From: Kibdelosporangium sp. MJ126-NF4
GTDB lineage: Bacteria; Actinomycetota; Actinomycetes; Mycobacteriales; Pseudonocardiaceae
Direction: 5' to 3'
Length of the DNA stretch: 64,000 nucleotides
NCBI RefSeq assembly: GCF_000826545.1
Contig: NZ_CDME01000003.1
Location: 124,001 to 188,000 of the forward strand
Shown here: piece after piece, positions 17,428 through 24,111 of the stretch
How positions within the stretch are numbered: the stretch's first letter is position 1
How the letters are laid out: each line of letters opens with the position of its first letter
Notes under the pieces: generated by a model
Databases searched by the model: none
Told to the model about the DNA's origin: nothing
What the model saw: only the letters and a program-made list of their open reading frames with translations
Position numbers and translations under genes: made by a program

Positions 17428-17840
17428 CAAAGCCCAACCACTCCGTCGATCTGTTCGCGGAGAAGATCTGCATGACCGTTGTGCCGCGCGTATTCCTCCA
17501 CCATGTGCAGCAACACCCAGCGCAGAGAGACTCATCACCCGTGACATCAAGGTCCGGAGCAGTGGAGACAAACTGGTCCGCGAACAAGACTTCCGCCCGC
17601 CACGCGTCCCACGCCCCGGCAACCATCACCGCGTCCGCACCGGCCACATCGAACGCGTCGCCACTGGACGAGGACACCTCGACACCTGCCATCACCCGAC
17701 GAAACCAGAACCGCTCAGACTCCGCCGCATGCCGAAGCAGCCCCAGCAAAGACAACGCCGACCTGCCCGCAGCCCGCTCCGAAAGCTGACCGGGCCTGTT
17801 CCGACTGGTGGCGTAAGCCGCCCGCGTGTGCTGGTGAAAG
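17427..17840 (-). pseudogene. Frameshifted DinB/DUF664 (mycothiol-transferase-like) gene remnant
   Basis: In one frame the sequence reads SALSLLGLLRHAAESERFWFRRVMAG, then DAWRAEVLFADQFV, which is the DUF664/DinB pattern. After TGDES the family continuation [20 protein letters not shown] and its TGA stop lie in another frame. The break falls in a TCTCTC run near 17527-17531 that appears to hold two extra bases. The 5' end is also degraded: nothing like the usual first 50 residues or a start codon with ribosome site is seen before the terminator-like hairpins and attL. The gene is therefore probably dead, though a sequencing slip in the CT run could explain the frameshift alone. Confidence 0.75.
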
Positions 17841-17890
17841 CGTGAAGTACCCAGCGCTGGTTCAGAAGGAGCTCGCACCGTGGGGGGTGT

Positions 17891-17957
17891 GGGGGGCTCG
17901 GCCCCCCAAAATAGTGGAGGGCGACCCTGCGAAGTTGCAAAGCAACTGAGCAGGGTC
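17891..17957. terminator. Tandem hairpins beside attL, old tRNA-Tyr terminator
   Basis: A GGGGGGC/GCCCCCC hairpin (17891-17907) is followed by a strong two-part stem at 17923-17957: GACCCTGC with GCAGGGTC outside, and AGTTGC with GCAACT around AAA inside. Before insertion of the element these would have lain directly downstream of tRNA-Tyr (minus strand), so they probably ended that transcript. The element now separates them from it by 15.5 kb. Confidence 0.6.
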
Positions 17958-17967
17958 ACCCCGAGCC

Positions 17968-18018
17968 CGTGGCGGGTGACGGATTTGAACCGCCGTAGCT
18001 TGCGCGGCTGATTTACAG
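17968..18018. repeat. attL, 51-bp direct repeat (left copy)
   Basis: This copy is identical over 51 bp to 33515-33565 and corresponds to the T-arm, variable arm and anticodon region of tRNA-Tyr. The match stops at AC against TC (18019). The rest of a tRNA is missing, so this copy is not a gene. Confidence 0.93.
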
Positions 18019-18147
18019 ACTCCCGCCGCCTAGGCCCCTGACCTGGCAAAACGCCGTGGTATGACTGTCGATCGCGCTGATAGGGCACAAATGGGGCACA
18101 ACTCGGCCAAGGGCACCATCGGCCGTCTGCCCGGTACGCTGCTGGTC

Positions 18148-18498
18148 ATGGCTCAGCCTGAGGATCTGGAGACCCGTGTAGCCGCACTGGAAACCCTCGT
18201 GCGGGACTTGGTCGAACGCGTACGTCTCAGTGAGCAGGACGCGGCAGCTGCCCGGGTGCTGGCTGGCGGAGCGGATCGTGACGTGGCCGAGATTCGAGGC
18301 GACATCCGGGACTTCCGGCAGGCGACGACATCCAGCTTCAACGCCACGCGTGAGGACCTCGCTGACCTCCGCGCGAAGGTCAAGGACGGATTCACGGAGA
18401 TGCGCGGGAAGCTTGACGCTACCGCTGGTGGCCAGCAGCAGATCGTGAACCTTCTGAACACGATCATCGGCCAGGGTGACCAGCAAGACGGCAATTAG
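18148..18498 (+). CDS. Small coiled-coil protein, AICE left end
   Basis: The 116-aa protein is almost entirely predicted coiled coil, with heptad-like Leu/Val spacing (LETRVAALETLVRDLVERVRLSEQD ... DLRAKVKDGFTEMRGKLDAT). The start at 18148 is chosen because MAQPEDLETRV begins the helical region. No clear ribosome site precedes it, so a leaderless message or an earlier start at 18061 is possible. There is no membrane segment. The function is unknown; it is the first gene inside attL. Confidence 0.65.
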   Translation: MAQPEDLETRVAALETLVRDLVERVRLSEQDAAAARVLAGGADRDVAEIRGDIRDFRQATTSSFNATREDLADLRAKVKDGFTEMRGKLDATAGGQQQIVNLLNTIIGQGDQQDGN

Positions 18499-18561
18499 AC
18501 CGTTCTCGCCATCGCTCCTGAATCGAGGACTGGCCTGTCTTGCGCTCAGCGTCTCTGGACT

Positions 18562-19038
18562 CCAAAGAGGCTGTAGCCGGGGGGGTGTCCCCGCGGCTGC
18601 AGCCACTTTTCGAACTCCGGAGGAGTCCGGCTCAGCTGCGCGGGATCAGATCCCGGTATGGGGTGTCGTCGAGTTCGGCCCGGTCGGGGAGAGGTGGTGT
18701 CGTCCGGAGCGCCCAGTAGGCGTTCGGCGGGGGCGGAATCTCCTGCTGGCAGGCATCACACCTGACCGATACGTGACTCGCATGCTGGTACGCCTGGTAG
18801 CCGACTTCGTGCAACGAGTGCAGGCCCCGGCGGCACGTAGCGGGAAGAGTGCCCACGCGGGCGCCCAAGGCGTCGACGTAGTAGTGGACATCTCCGTGCG
18901 GTTGCCATTTCGAGCCAACGGGATTACCAGACAGCACCATGGCCACTGACCCTAGCGCGAACTGCACAGTTGTTCGATACCTCACGTGGGGGATCGCCTC
19001 ACCCAGGAGACTACCCCCTCCGGCTACAGCCTCTTTGG
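18562..19038. repeat. 19-bp perfect inverted repeat enclosing a small gene
   Basis: CCAAAGAGGCTGTAGCCGG at 18562-18580 is repeated as its exact reverse complement at 19020-19038. Both arms are followed on the inside by G/C-runs that extend the match imperfectly. The repeat brackets the 102-aa gene at 18632-18940 and abuts the AT-rich TTCGT block at 19055. No transposase is present, so it is not an insertion sequence. Confidence 0.75.
18632..18940 (-). CDS. Hypothetical protein, 102 aa, with CxxC pair
   Basis: The protein contains HGDVHYYVDALGARVGTLPATC, a stretch of aromatic/His residues (LHSLHEVGYQAYQHASHV), and VRCDACQQE, whose CxxC with the nearby Cys/His could bind zinc. It ends in a Pro-rich acidic tail (AELDDTPYRDLIP). 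The start ATG at 18940 is preferred because the upstream frame to 18985 adds a separate hydrophobic string. It resembles accessory proteins I associate with actinobacterial elements, but I cannot name a family. It lies inside the 19-bp inverted repeat. Confidence 0.55.
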   Translation of the reverse strand: MVLSGNPVGSKWQPHGDVHYYVDALGARVGTLPATCRRGLHSLHEVGYQAYQHASHVSVRCDACQQEIPPPPNAYWALRTTPPLPDRAELDDTPYRDLIPRS

Positions 19039-19054
19039 CGTACGTGAGGGGGTC

Positions 19055-19090
19055 TACGAACTACGAAATAAACGAACTAACGAAGTAAAG
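19055..19090. repeat. AT-rich TTCGT-repeat block A
   Basis: On the minus strand this reads as spaced TTCGT units, including AGTTCGTTTA, TTTCGTAGTTCGTA and TTAGTTCGTT. It is strikingly AT-rich for this genome. A closely similar block in opposite orientation lies at 30805-30846 inside the replication ATPase gene. Iterated short motifs in AT-rich DNA suggest a replication or initiator-binding site. Confidence 0.6.
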
Positions 19091-19108
19091 CGGGCGCAGG
19101 CTCCCGGG

Positions 19109-19342
19109 TCAGTAGCCTGCTAGGCCGTAGCTCACCGACGTGCACAGCCAGAAGTCAGCCGCATGCATGGCTGCCGCTTGGTCGTGGGCGCCGATCTCCT
19201 GCCGCGTGGACCGATACCCCGTGGCCTTCTGCTCGGTGTACAGCAGCCACGGCTTGTTGTCCTTGGGCGTCGCCTTGAGCAGCCAGACGTGCCCGCAGTA
19301 CTCAGTCCGATACTTGCCCTGGCCAACCTTCGTCCACGTCAT
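19109..19342 (-). CDS. Hypothetical protein, 77 aa
   Basis: A good ribosome site (GGAGGT, 9 bases before the ATG) fixes the start at 19342. The product MTWTKVGQGKYRTEYCGHVWLLKATP... is rich in Trp and Tyr and looks like a compact beta-sheet protein followed by a helix (AHDQAAAMHAADFWL). No family is recognised. It is divergent from the GntR repressor; the 28-bp palindrome between them probably controls both. Confidence 0.65.
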   Translation of the reverse strand: MTWTKVGQGKYRTEYCGHVWLLKATPKDNKPWLLYTEQKATGYRSTRQEIGAHDQAAAMHAADFWLCTSVSYGLAGY

Positions 19343-19410
19343 GGCGACACCTCCACATCGTTTGGGCAGTACTCGGCACTGCTGGGTGCTCATGCATCCC
19401 GAGAGTGAGC

Positions 19411-19438
19411 TTACGTCACCTGACGTCAGGTGACGTAA
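19411..19438. promoter_or_regulatory. 28-bp perfect palindrome, probable GntR operator
   Basis: The fully symmetric site has half TTACGTCACCTGAC, with the core TGACGTCA. It lies 69 bp before the 19342 gene start on one side and 41 bp before the GntR start on the other. Long perfect symmetry beside a GntR gene is typical of an autoregulated repressor, as for KorSA-type control in AICEs. Confidence 0.75.
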
Positions 19439-19479
19439 AGCATCATTTGCACAGGTCAGCTGGTGTCTACATTGAGTCC

Positions 19480-19752
19480 GTGGCATGGGAGGACAGGCGG
19501 GACCGCATCGATCGCGATGGGCCTGCGCTGGTGTGGCAGCAGATTGCCGACGACATCGTGGCCGACATCGATTCCGGCGTATTGCCGCCCGGTGCCCGGT
19601 TGCCTTCGGAACAGGCACTGGCAGATGACGTGTACGGCGCCAGCAGGCCAACTATCCGCCGGGCTATATCTGCTCTGGTTGAGCAGCAGCGCCTCACAGT
19701 CGTTCACGGCCGAGGTACGTTCGTCAGTTCGGGGACCGACCCAAGTTCGTGA
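19480..19752 (+). CDS. GntR-family transcriptional regulator, 90 aa (winged helix only)
   Basis: This is a compact GntR protein. LVWQQIADDIVADIDSGVLPPGARLPSEQALADDVYGASRPTIRRAI... contains the full wHTH with PPGxRLPSE and the recognition helix SRPTIRRAISAL, followed by the wing VVHGRGTFV. The protein ends there, so it lacks an effector domain. GTG at 19480 is used as start because an earlier one at 19405 would place the 28-bp palindrome inside the gene. Short GntR repressors (KorSA/TraR type) keep AICE replication and transfer genes off; the same role is inferred. Confidence 0.85.
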   Translation: MAWEDRRDRIDRDGPALVWQQIADDIVADIDSGVLPPGARLPSEQALADDVYGASRPTIRRAISALVEQQRLTVVHGRGTFVSSGTDPSS

Positions 19753-19807
19753 TCCGCCTACCCCGGCGGCTTTGACGTCGTACCGCCTTCGCGTCCACGC
19801 TGGGAGG

Positions 19808-20209
19808 GTGACGTTGCGGGATGAACTTGATGCTGCTGTCCGCTATCGCGCCGAGCAGCTGGGCGTGGTCAATCCACCGGTGGATAGAGCCGTCGTGCGT
19901 CCTTGGCGGGATGCCTTAATCAGCGCGATCTCCGACAAGCTGAACGCCATCGGAACCGCAGTCGGTCTACCGCCGGTCCGGTGGGAGTTGATTGACACGA
20001 GTGATGGCAGCGTCGCGGTCTGCCTGCAAGGGACCGTCCTTGAGCCAGTTCACCTCGCCCCCTCAGGCACGGTTGATGTTACGAAGTTGTGGGCTGATGT
20101 GCTTGGTCTGGCCCGGATTGAACCACCAAGTCGAGGACTCCCGCCGACCTATCATGGGCTGGTAGATGGCTGCTTGCAGGTCGAGCTGGCATCCGTTCAG
20201 ATCAGCTAA
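19808..20209 (+). CDS. Hypothetical protein, 133 aa
   Basis: The product TLRDELDAAVRYRAEQLGVVNPPVDRAVVRPWRD..., with the two Trp-containing strands VRWELIDTSDGSVAVCLQG, looks like a real soluble alpha/beta protein. No family is recognised. GGGAGG sits immediately before GTG 19808, which suits a TTG start at 19814 better; the exact start is uncertain. It follows the GntR gene by 55 bp in the same direction and ends before a terminator shared with the convergent dehydrogenase. Confidence 0.6.
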   Translation: MTLRDELDAAVRYRAEQLGVVNPPVDRAVVRPWRDALISAISDKLNAIGTAVGLPPVRWELIDTSDGSVAVCLQGTVLEPVHLAPSGTVDVTKLWADVLGLARIEPPSRGLPPTYHGLVDGCLQVELASVQIS

Positions 20210-20258
20210 GTCCACCCGAGACGTGCGAGCTTGGCGCGCGGGGTTGTTCACTACTAGG

Positions 20259-20290
20259 GCCGGTGACGAGAGACGCCATTCGTCACCGGC
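20259..20290. terminator. Hairpin terminator between convergent genes
   Basis: GCCGGTGACGA pairs with TCGTCACCGGC over a 10-base loop. It lies between the 133-aa gene and the 3' end of the dehydrogenase gene. Confidence 0.7.
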
Positions 20291-20307
20291 CTGAACGCTG
20301 AAACTGC

Positions 20308-21267
20308 CTACTTGCTGACCTGTACCGCGTTGGATGGGGTCCCGCCGGACACGAAAACGGCGATCTGTTCGGCGGCTACTTCGTAGCAGAGGGCGTTAGT
20401 GCCAGGCACGGTTCGTGACATGTGTGGGCTGATGATGGCGTTCTTGCAGTCCCACAGTGGGTGATCCGCCGGGAGTGGCTCAGGGTCGGTGACGTCCAGC
20501 GCTGCCCGAAGTCGACCGGTCTTGAGTTCGGCGGTGAGCGCGTCGGTGTCCACGATCTGGCCGCGCCCGATGTTGACCAGCAGGGCACTATCGGGCATCG
20601 CCGACAGGAAGTCCTTGTTCACCAGGCCGCGCGTGCCTTCGTTGACCGGGGCCGAGATGACGACGATCTCGTGGTGTCCGACGAGGCTCGGAATCGCACT
20701 CGCGCCGTAGACCCCGTCGCGCTCCCGGCTTGCCACCAGCGTGGCCGAAGCCTCGAACACCTCAAGCCGCTTCGCCACGGCTAGGCCGATGGTGCCCGCT
20801 CCGATGACGAGAACGCGCTTGCCCGCCAACGTGTCGGCATCTACCCGGCGATGCGCCCAGGTCCGCTCGTCCTGAAACCTCACCAAGGCTGGCCATTGGC
20901 GGTACAGCGCCAGGATTGCCGAGATCACCCACTCAGCGATAGGGCGGCCGTGTGCGCCTCGGGCGCTGGCGAGAACGACATGGCTCGGGACGTCGCCTGC
21001 CCATTCGTCAACCCCGGCCGACAGCAGCTGCACCATCCGGAGCTTGGGAAGCTTGTCCAGCAACGGAAGTGCGCGGTGACTGCCGCGATACGGCGGCAGC
21101 AGGATATCCGCCGTGTACTGGTCGACGGTCAGCTCGTCGAGCTCGTTCGGGTTGTACGGGAGAACCTCTACGTTGCCGATGCTGCCCAGCAGTCGAAGTC
21201 CGACCTGGTCATCTGTCTCGTTGCTGGCGAGAATCTTGACGGGCGACGTCATACCATTCGCTTTCAT
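20308..21267 (-). CDS. D-isomer-specific 2-hydroxyacid dehydrogenase (element cargo)
   Basis: This NAD(P)-dependent enzyme of the D-lactate/phosphoglycerate dehydrogenase superfamily interconverts a 2-hydroxy acid and the 2-oxo acid. The Rossmann motif is GAGTIG (156-161). The catalytic set is complete: Arg235 in NIGRGQIVD, Glu263 in DPEPLPADHPLW, and His282 in SPHMSRT. The length of 319 aa is normal. The start is ATG 21267 or 21252, neither with a strong ribosome site. It lies 34 bp behind the GntR-kinase gene, so the two form an operon. A complete metabolic enzyme is unusual cargo for an AICE this small; the substrate is unknown. Confidence 0.88.
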   Translation of the reverse strand: MKANGMTSPVKILASNETDDQVGLRLLGSIGNVEVLPYNPNELDELTVDQYTADILLPPYRGSHRALPLLDKLPKLRMVQLLSAGVDEWAGDVPSHVVLASARGAHGRPIAEWVISAILALYRQWPALVRFQDERTWAHRRVDADTLAGKRVLVIGAGTIGLAVAKRLEVFEASATLVASRERDGVYGASAIPSLVGHHEIVVISAPVNEGTRGLVNKDFLSAMPDSALLVNIGRGQIVDTDALTAELKTGRLRAALDVTDPEPLPADHPLWDCKNAIISPHMSRTVPGTNALCYEVAAEQIAVFVSGGTPSNAVQVSK

Positions 21268-21301
21268 GCTCAAGGGCTGAGGACTGTGTGCAGGCCTGGC
21301 G

Positions 21302-22150
21302 TCATCGTTCGGCGAGTTGCCGAAGCAGCTCACTGGCTTGTTCCTGCAATGGGCGCGCGTCGCCGGAGTTGTCGATGATCGTGTGCTCGATCGCTGGCAC
21401 GAACTCCAAGTTGATTCCCGCAACGTACTTGTCCCAGTTGGCAAGCTTGTTCGAGTCGCGAGCCGCGCCACGCTGCTTGATGTAGCTCTTCATCGTGGGC
21501 TCGTCGCAGCGCACCCACACGACATGCAGCTCGGCGCCCAGACTGCTGAGGTTGGCGGCGATCCGTTCGCACCACGCCTCGTCTGAGAGTTCACGTATGA
21601 ACGGCGCCGTGACGATCGCCGAGTTTCCGCACGAGACGTTCTCCACCATCGTGGCTATCAGCGCCTCGTACTCCGTGGGACGAAGCACACTCAGGTAGAC
21701 GTCGGACTCTCGATCGCTGGGCGCGATGCCGAATTTCTCAAGCGCCGCTTCGACGACTGGCCTGGTGGTGGTGTCCTTGTCGAGCATCGGCCAGTGGGAC
21801 TGGCGGGCAAGCATGCGGCCAAGCTCAGTCTTGCCACTTCCGGCGTAGCCCCCGATCAGGACAACCTGCGGGGTGGAGGGTGTCTTCGGCGACGCGGCGA
21901 AGTCGGCATCCGGGTTGTTCACGATTCGCCCCACGCGGTCCCGGTTGATCACGAGTCCTTCCTCCGCAAGGGCTGTCATGGCTCGGGCCACGGGGTCGAC
22001 GCTTACACCGAACTGGGCCGCCAACTCCCGGGTGCTTGGCAGCTGCTGGCCGTGACGAAGACGGCCAGCAGCGATGTCGTTGCGGATGTTCCGGGCGATC
22101 ACGCGCCACATGGGGCCGCGGCTTGCCTCCGGCTGGGTTGGCGTGCTCAT
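21302..22150 (-). CDS. GntR winged-helix domain fused to a P-loop kinase/ATPase
   Basis: Residues about 12-77 form a GntR wHTH (MWRVIARNIRNDIAAGRLRHGQQLPSTRELAAQFGVSVDPVARA). After a short linker, residues 95-282 form a P-loop domain of the AAA_33/zeta-like small-molecule kinase type: VVLIGGYAGSGKTELG is the Walker A, DKDTTTRPVVEAALE follows it, and RGAARDSNKLANW is a possible lid. This joins a DNA-binding domain to a nucleotide-dependent enzyme or sensor. It heads a two-gene operon with the dehydrogenase and is divergent from a small membrane peptide. What it phosphorylates, or whether it only senses ATP, cannot be seen. Confidence 0.82.
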   Translation of the reverse strand: MSTPTQPEASRGPMWRVIARNIRNDIAAGRLRHGQQLPSTRELAAQFGVSVDPVARAMTALAEEGLVINRDRVGRIVNNPDADFAASPKTPSTPQVVLIGGYAGSGKTELGRMLARQSHWPMLDKDTTTRPVVEAALEKFGIAPSDRESDVYLSVLRPTEYEALIATMVENVSCGNSAIVTAPFIRELSDEAWCERIAANLSSLGAELHVVWVRCDEPTMKSYIKQRGAARDSNKLANWDKYVAGINLEFVPAIEHTIIDNSGDARPLQEQASELLRQLAER

Positions 22151-22171
22151 CGGGCGCTCCCTACGTCATGC

Positions 22172-22291
22172 CATCTGTCATGTGACAACCTAACAGATGC
22201 CTCACAGTTGTACCTAGAAGTGCTGGTCAGCGCTGATCTCAGGCCAATTTCAACATGACAGTTGACGTGTTTCATGACAACTGTTAGGTTC
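22172..22291. promoter_or_regulatory. Divergent control region with mirrored CTGTTAGGTT sites
   Basis: AACCTAACAG at 22187-22196 is repeated as its exact reverse complement CTGTTAGGTT at 22281-22290. The right copy overlaps a likely promoter for the small gene at 22343: TTGACG at 22262-22267, 17 bases, TAGGTT at 22285-22290. Further elements are CATCTGT/ACAGATG (22172-22199) and two CATGACA direct repeats at 22254 and 22273. The layout suits repression of both divergent units by the adjacent GntR-kinase protein (inference). Confidence 0.6.
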
Positions 22292-22342
22292 AGTCGTGTT
22301 GGCGATCACAGGGACCGCCAAGACGCAGAGGAGGCGAGTCAG

Positions 22343-22540
22343 ATGGGGAAGGCCAAGGCAGCAGCGATCAAGCTTCCGCGCATCGTCGGTGGTGGCAACA
22401 AGCGGCGAAAGCTTGTTGCACTCCTGGTGGTCGTTGCCGTCATCACGCTGATCGTCAAGTACCCGGTTGCCACGGCCGATGTCGTCGCGACTGTCGTCGG
22501 TGGCGTTGACCAATTCATTCAGGCCCTCAGGACTGCCTAG
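22343..22540 (+). CDS. Small single-pass membrane protein, 65 aa
   Basis: A basic N-terminus (MGKAKAAAIKLPRIVGGGNKRRK) is followed by one hydrophobic segment (LVALLVVVAVITLIVKY) and a short C-terminal tail. GGAGGCG lies about 7 bases before the ATG. Many AICEs carry such small membrane peptides in their spread region, but no family is recognised. Transcription probably starts at the TTGACG/TAGGTT promoter 50 bp upstream. Confidence 0.7.
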   Translation: MGKAKAAAIKLPRIVGGGNKRRKLVALLVVVAVITLIVKYPVATADVVATVVGGVDQFIQALRTA

Positions 22541-22894
22541 TCTCCAGCGCTCCGGCCGGGTGCCCGGCCCCAGATGTTCCGGGCGTCTCCCAGGCCGCTG
22601 GATTCCACCCCTTCTTTCTTCGTCGGGTGTATTTCGGCTGCGCCTTTGTTGTTTGAGAACTCCACAGTGGATTACTGCCTGCATTGTGCAGTCCTGCAAG
22701 GACTGCGCTGTGCCGTTGATGGTGGACCGTCACGTTGCCTCGCTTCGTCCGTCGGGGCGGCGGGTCGCCCTCAACGGCTACACACAACGTTTCTTTGACT
22801 GAGAAGAACAGAGTTTGACTCCCGGCCCGGCGGCTGCGACCGCCGGGCCGGTTCCCCCTTCACGTCCCGTCACTCGACTCGAAGGACTCTCGCC
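22541..22894. other. Non-coding 354-bp stretch with hairpins
   Basis: No convincing gene is seen; the open frames here lack family features and ribosome sites. The stretch holds a GCAGTCC/AGGACTGC hairpin (22688-22706), a TTTGAGAACTCCACAG string near 22652 of the kind found in actinobacterial leader or processing regions, and the first of three GC-rich hairpins (22821-22851). Confidence 0.5.
22821..22851 (+). repeat. GC hairpin copy 1 (CCCGGCCCGGCGG type)
   Basis: CCCGGCCCGGCGG pairs with CCGCCGGGCCGG over a 6-base loop and is followed by TTCCCCCTT. Similar hairpins occur at 23020-23045 and 24668-24713, each ahead of a small gene. Confidence 0.65.
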
Positions 22895-22996
22895 ATGCCT
22901 TGCGTGAGCTGTCAGACCCCGATTGTCGCTGCCCGCTGTCCGAATCCCGCGTGCCCCGCGAGCCCGGACTACACACCCCAGCGGAAACAGCGCTAG
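22895..22996 (+). CDS. Tiny zinc-ribbon-like protein, 33 aa
   Basis: MPCVSCQTPIVAARC, followed by PNPACPAS, gives the pattern CxxC...CxxxxC in the first 22 residues, likely a small zinc knuckle, with a basic tail (QRKQR). GAAGGA precedes the ATG by about 9 bases. Similar very short Cys-rich products recur in AICE transfer regions; no function is known. A hairpin separates it from the next gene. Confidence 0.6.
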   Translation: MPCVSCQTPIVAARCPNPACPASPDYTPQRKQR

Positions 22997-23019
22997 CCAT
23001 ACGGCCCGTCTGCGTCACT

Positions 23020-23045
23020 CCCGGCCCGGCTACCCGCCGGGCCGG
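23020..23045 (+). repeat. GC hairpin copy 2
   Basis: CCCGGCCCGGC pairs with GCCGGGCCGG over a 5-base loop, followed by TTCCCGC. It is the same motif as copy 1, placed between the 33-aa and 96-aa genes. Confidence 0.65.
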
Positions 23046-23081
23046 TTCCCGCGTCCGTACCAGTGTTCAGGAGACATCACG

Positions 23082-23372
23082 ATGTACACCAACTACCCCG
23101 ACGGACTGACCGACCAGGCCATTGACGAGCTCCTGGCCACAGCAGGCTTCTACGACTACGGCCCGACCAACCAGGACGTCGACGAGCTCCTGGCCGAAGT
23201 CGACGAGCTCTTTGACAACACTGCCGACGAGCCGACGTCGGTACTGCTGGACGAGACCGCTGCTCGTCGGCGGACTCGCCGGATTGAGCGCCGCACTCTG
23301 AGCGGAACGGTGCGAACGCTGCCCCTTTCCCGGATCTCGCACCCCGGGCCGGATGACAAGGAAGCGGCGTGA
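23082..23372 (+). CDS. Hypothetical acidic protein, 96 aa
   Basis: The N-terminal half contains two related acidic helical segments, TDQAIDELLATAGFYDYGP and NQDVDELLAEVDELFDN, followed by a basic segment RRRTRRIERRTLSG. CAGGAG lies 11 bases before the ATG. The stop overlaps the next start (TGATG), so the gene belongs to a coupled run of small genes leading to traB. The family is not recognised. Confidence 0.7.
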   Translation: MYTNYPDGLTDQAIDELLATAGFYDYGPTNQDVDELLAEVDELFDNTADEPTSVLLDETAARRRTRRIERRTLSGTVRTLPLSRISHPGPDDKEAA

Positions 23373-23662
23373 TGGCGCTGTCCTTTACTGCCAACACGAT
23401 TGCGAGTGACCTCACCCCACACACGGCGCGGCAACTCGGTGCGCATTGGTTGGCGTCGTTGGTGCCGGACCGGTGGTTGGACCGCAACGGGGCGATCACG
23501 GCAATGACGATCGCGGAAACCGTTGGCCAGTCGCCCGACATCGCCCCTGGCGATCGTGATTGGTCGTTGTTGTGGGTCTTGGCGGCTGAGCTGAGCATGA
23601 CCGCACACGAAGTGGTTGAAGCCGCAAGGCGTCCAGCGAACGCGTGGAGCGTGGCATGGTGA
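23372..23662 (+). CDS. Hypothetical protein, 96 aa
   Basis: This small soluble helical protein contains TARQLGAHWLASLVPDRWLDRNGAITAMTIAETVGQ, with a helix-turn-helix-like feel but no clear family match. It starts at the ATG coupled to the previous stop; GTG 23369 one codon earlier is also possible. Its stop overlaps the next start region (ATGGTGA). Confidence 0.65.
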   Translation: MALSFTANTIASDLTPHTARQLGAHWLASLVPDRWLDRNGAITAMTIAETVGQSPDIAPGDRDWSLLWVLAAELSMTAHEVVEAARRPANAWSVAW

Positions 23663-24111
23663 CCTCGTCCGCTGTCGCGTTCGCTGTGTTGCTGCCGGGT
23701 CTGCTGGTGGCGCACAACGTGGCTGATCACTGGGCGCAGACCTCCAACCAGGCCATCAGCAAGGCATTGCCCGGTTGGGCCGGGCGTCGGGCATGTGCCG
23801 CTCATGTCGCGGTCTACACCGCGTTCACGGCATTCGTGACCGCCGGACTATGCCTACTGTTCGCGCTGCCGGTCAGCACGCTGGGCTTTCTCGCCGGGCA
23901 GGCGGTCAGCGCGGTGACGCACTACTGGGCTGACCGTCGCGTCACACTCGCCCGGCTCGCTGCACTGGTGGGTAAGAGCGAGTTCTATCGGCTGGGTTCA
24001 CCCCGGCCGGGCCGGGACGACAATCCCACACTCGGCACTGGGGCCTACGCGCTTGATCAGGCCTGGCACTGGTGGTGGCTGGCGGTGGCTGCCGTGGTGA
24101 CTGTCCTATGA
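23656..24111 (+). CDS. Membrane protein, DUF3307-like
   Basis: The 151-aa protein has about three membrane segments. The first holds LLPGLLVAHNVADHWAQTSNQAISK, matching the HxxxDxxxQ pattern of DUF3307, and HVAVYTAFTAFVTAGL follows. A conserved His/Trp-rich C-terminal helix (ALDQAWHWWWLAVAAVV) closes it. Similar membrane proteins occur in AICE spread/transfer operons. The ATG at 23656 and the GTG at 23659 are both plausible starts. The stop overlaps the next gene (ATGA). Confidence 0.7.
   Translation: MVTSSAVAFAVLLPGLLVAHNVADHWAQTSNQAISKALPGWAGRRACAAHVAVYTAFTAFVTAGLCLLFALPVSTLGFLAGQAVSAVTHYWADRRVTLARLAALVGKSEFYRLGSPRPGRDDNPTLGTGAYALDQAWHWWWLAVAAVVTVL

Noticed and set aside
17968..18018. Second tRNA-Tyr gene
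   Set aside because: Only the 3' half is present; the 5' acceptor arm and D-arm are missing. It is attL.
18562..19038. Insertion sequence
   Set aside because: There is an inverted repeat but no transposase and no flanking target duplication was seen.
22467..22802. 111-codon and overlapping frames after the 65-aa membrane gene
   Set aside because: They overlap the real gene end and hairpins, lack a ribosome site, and have shadow-like composition.
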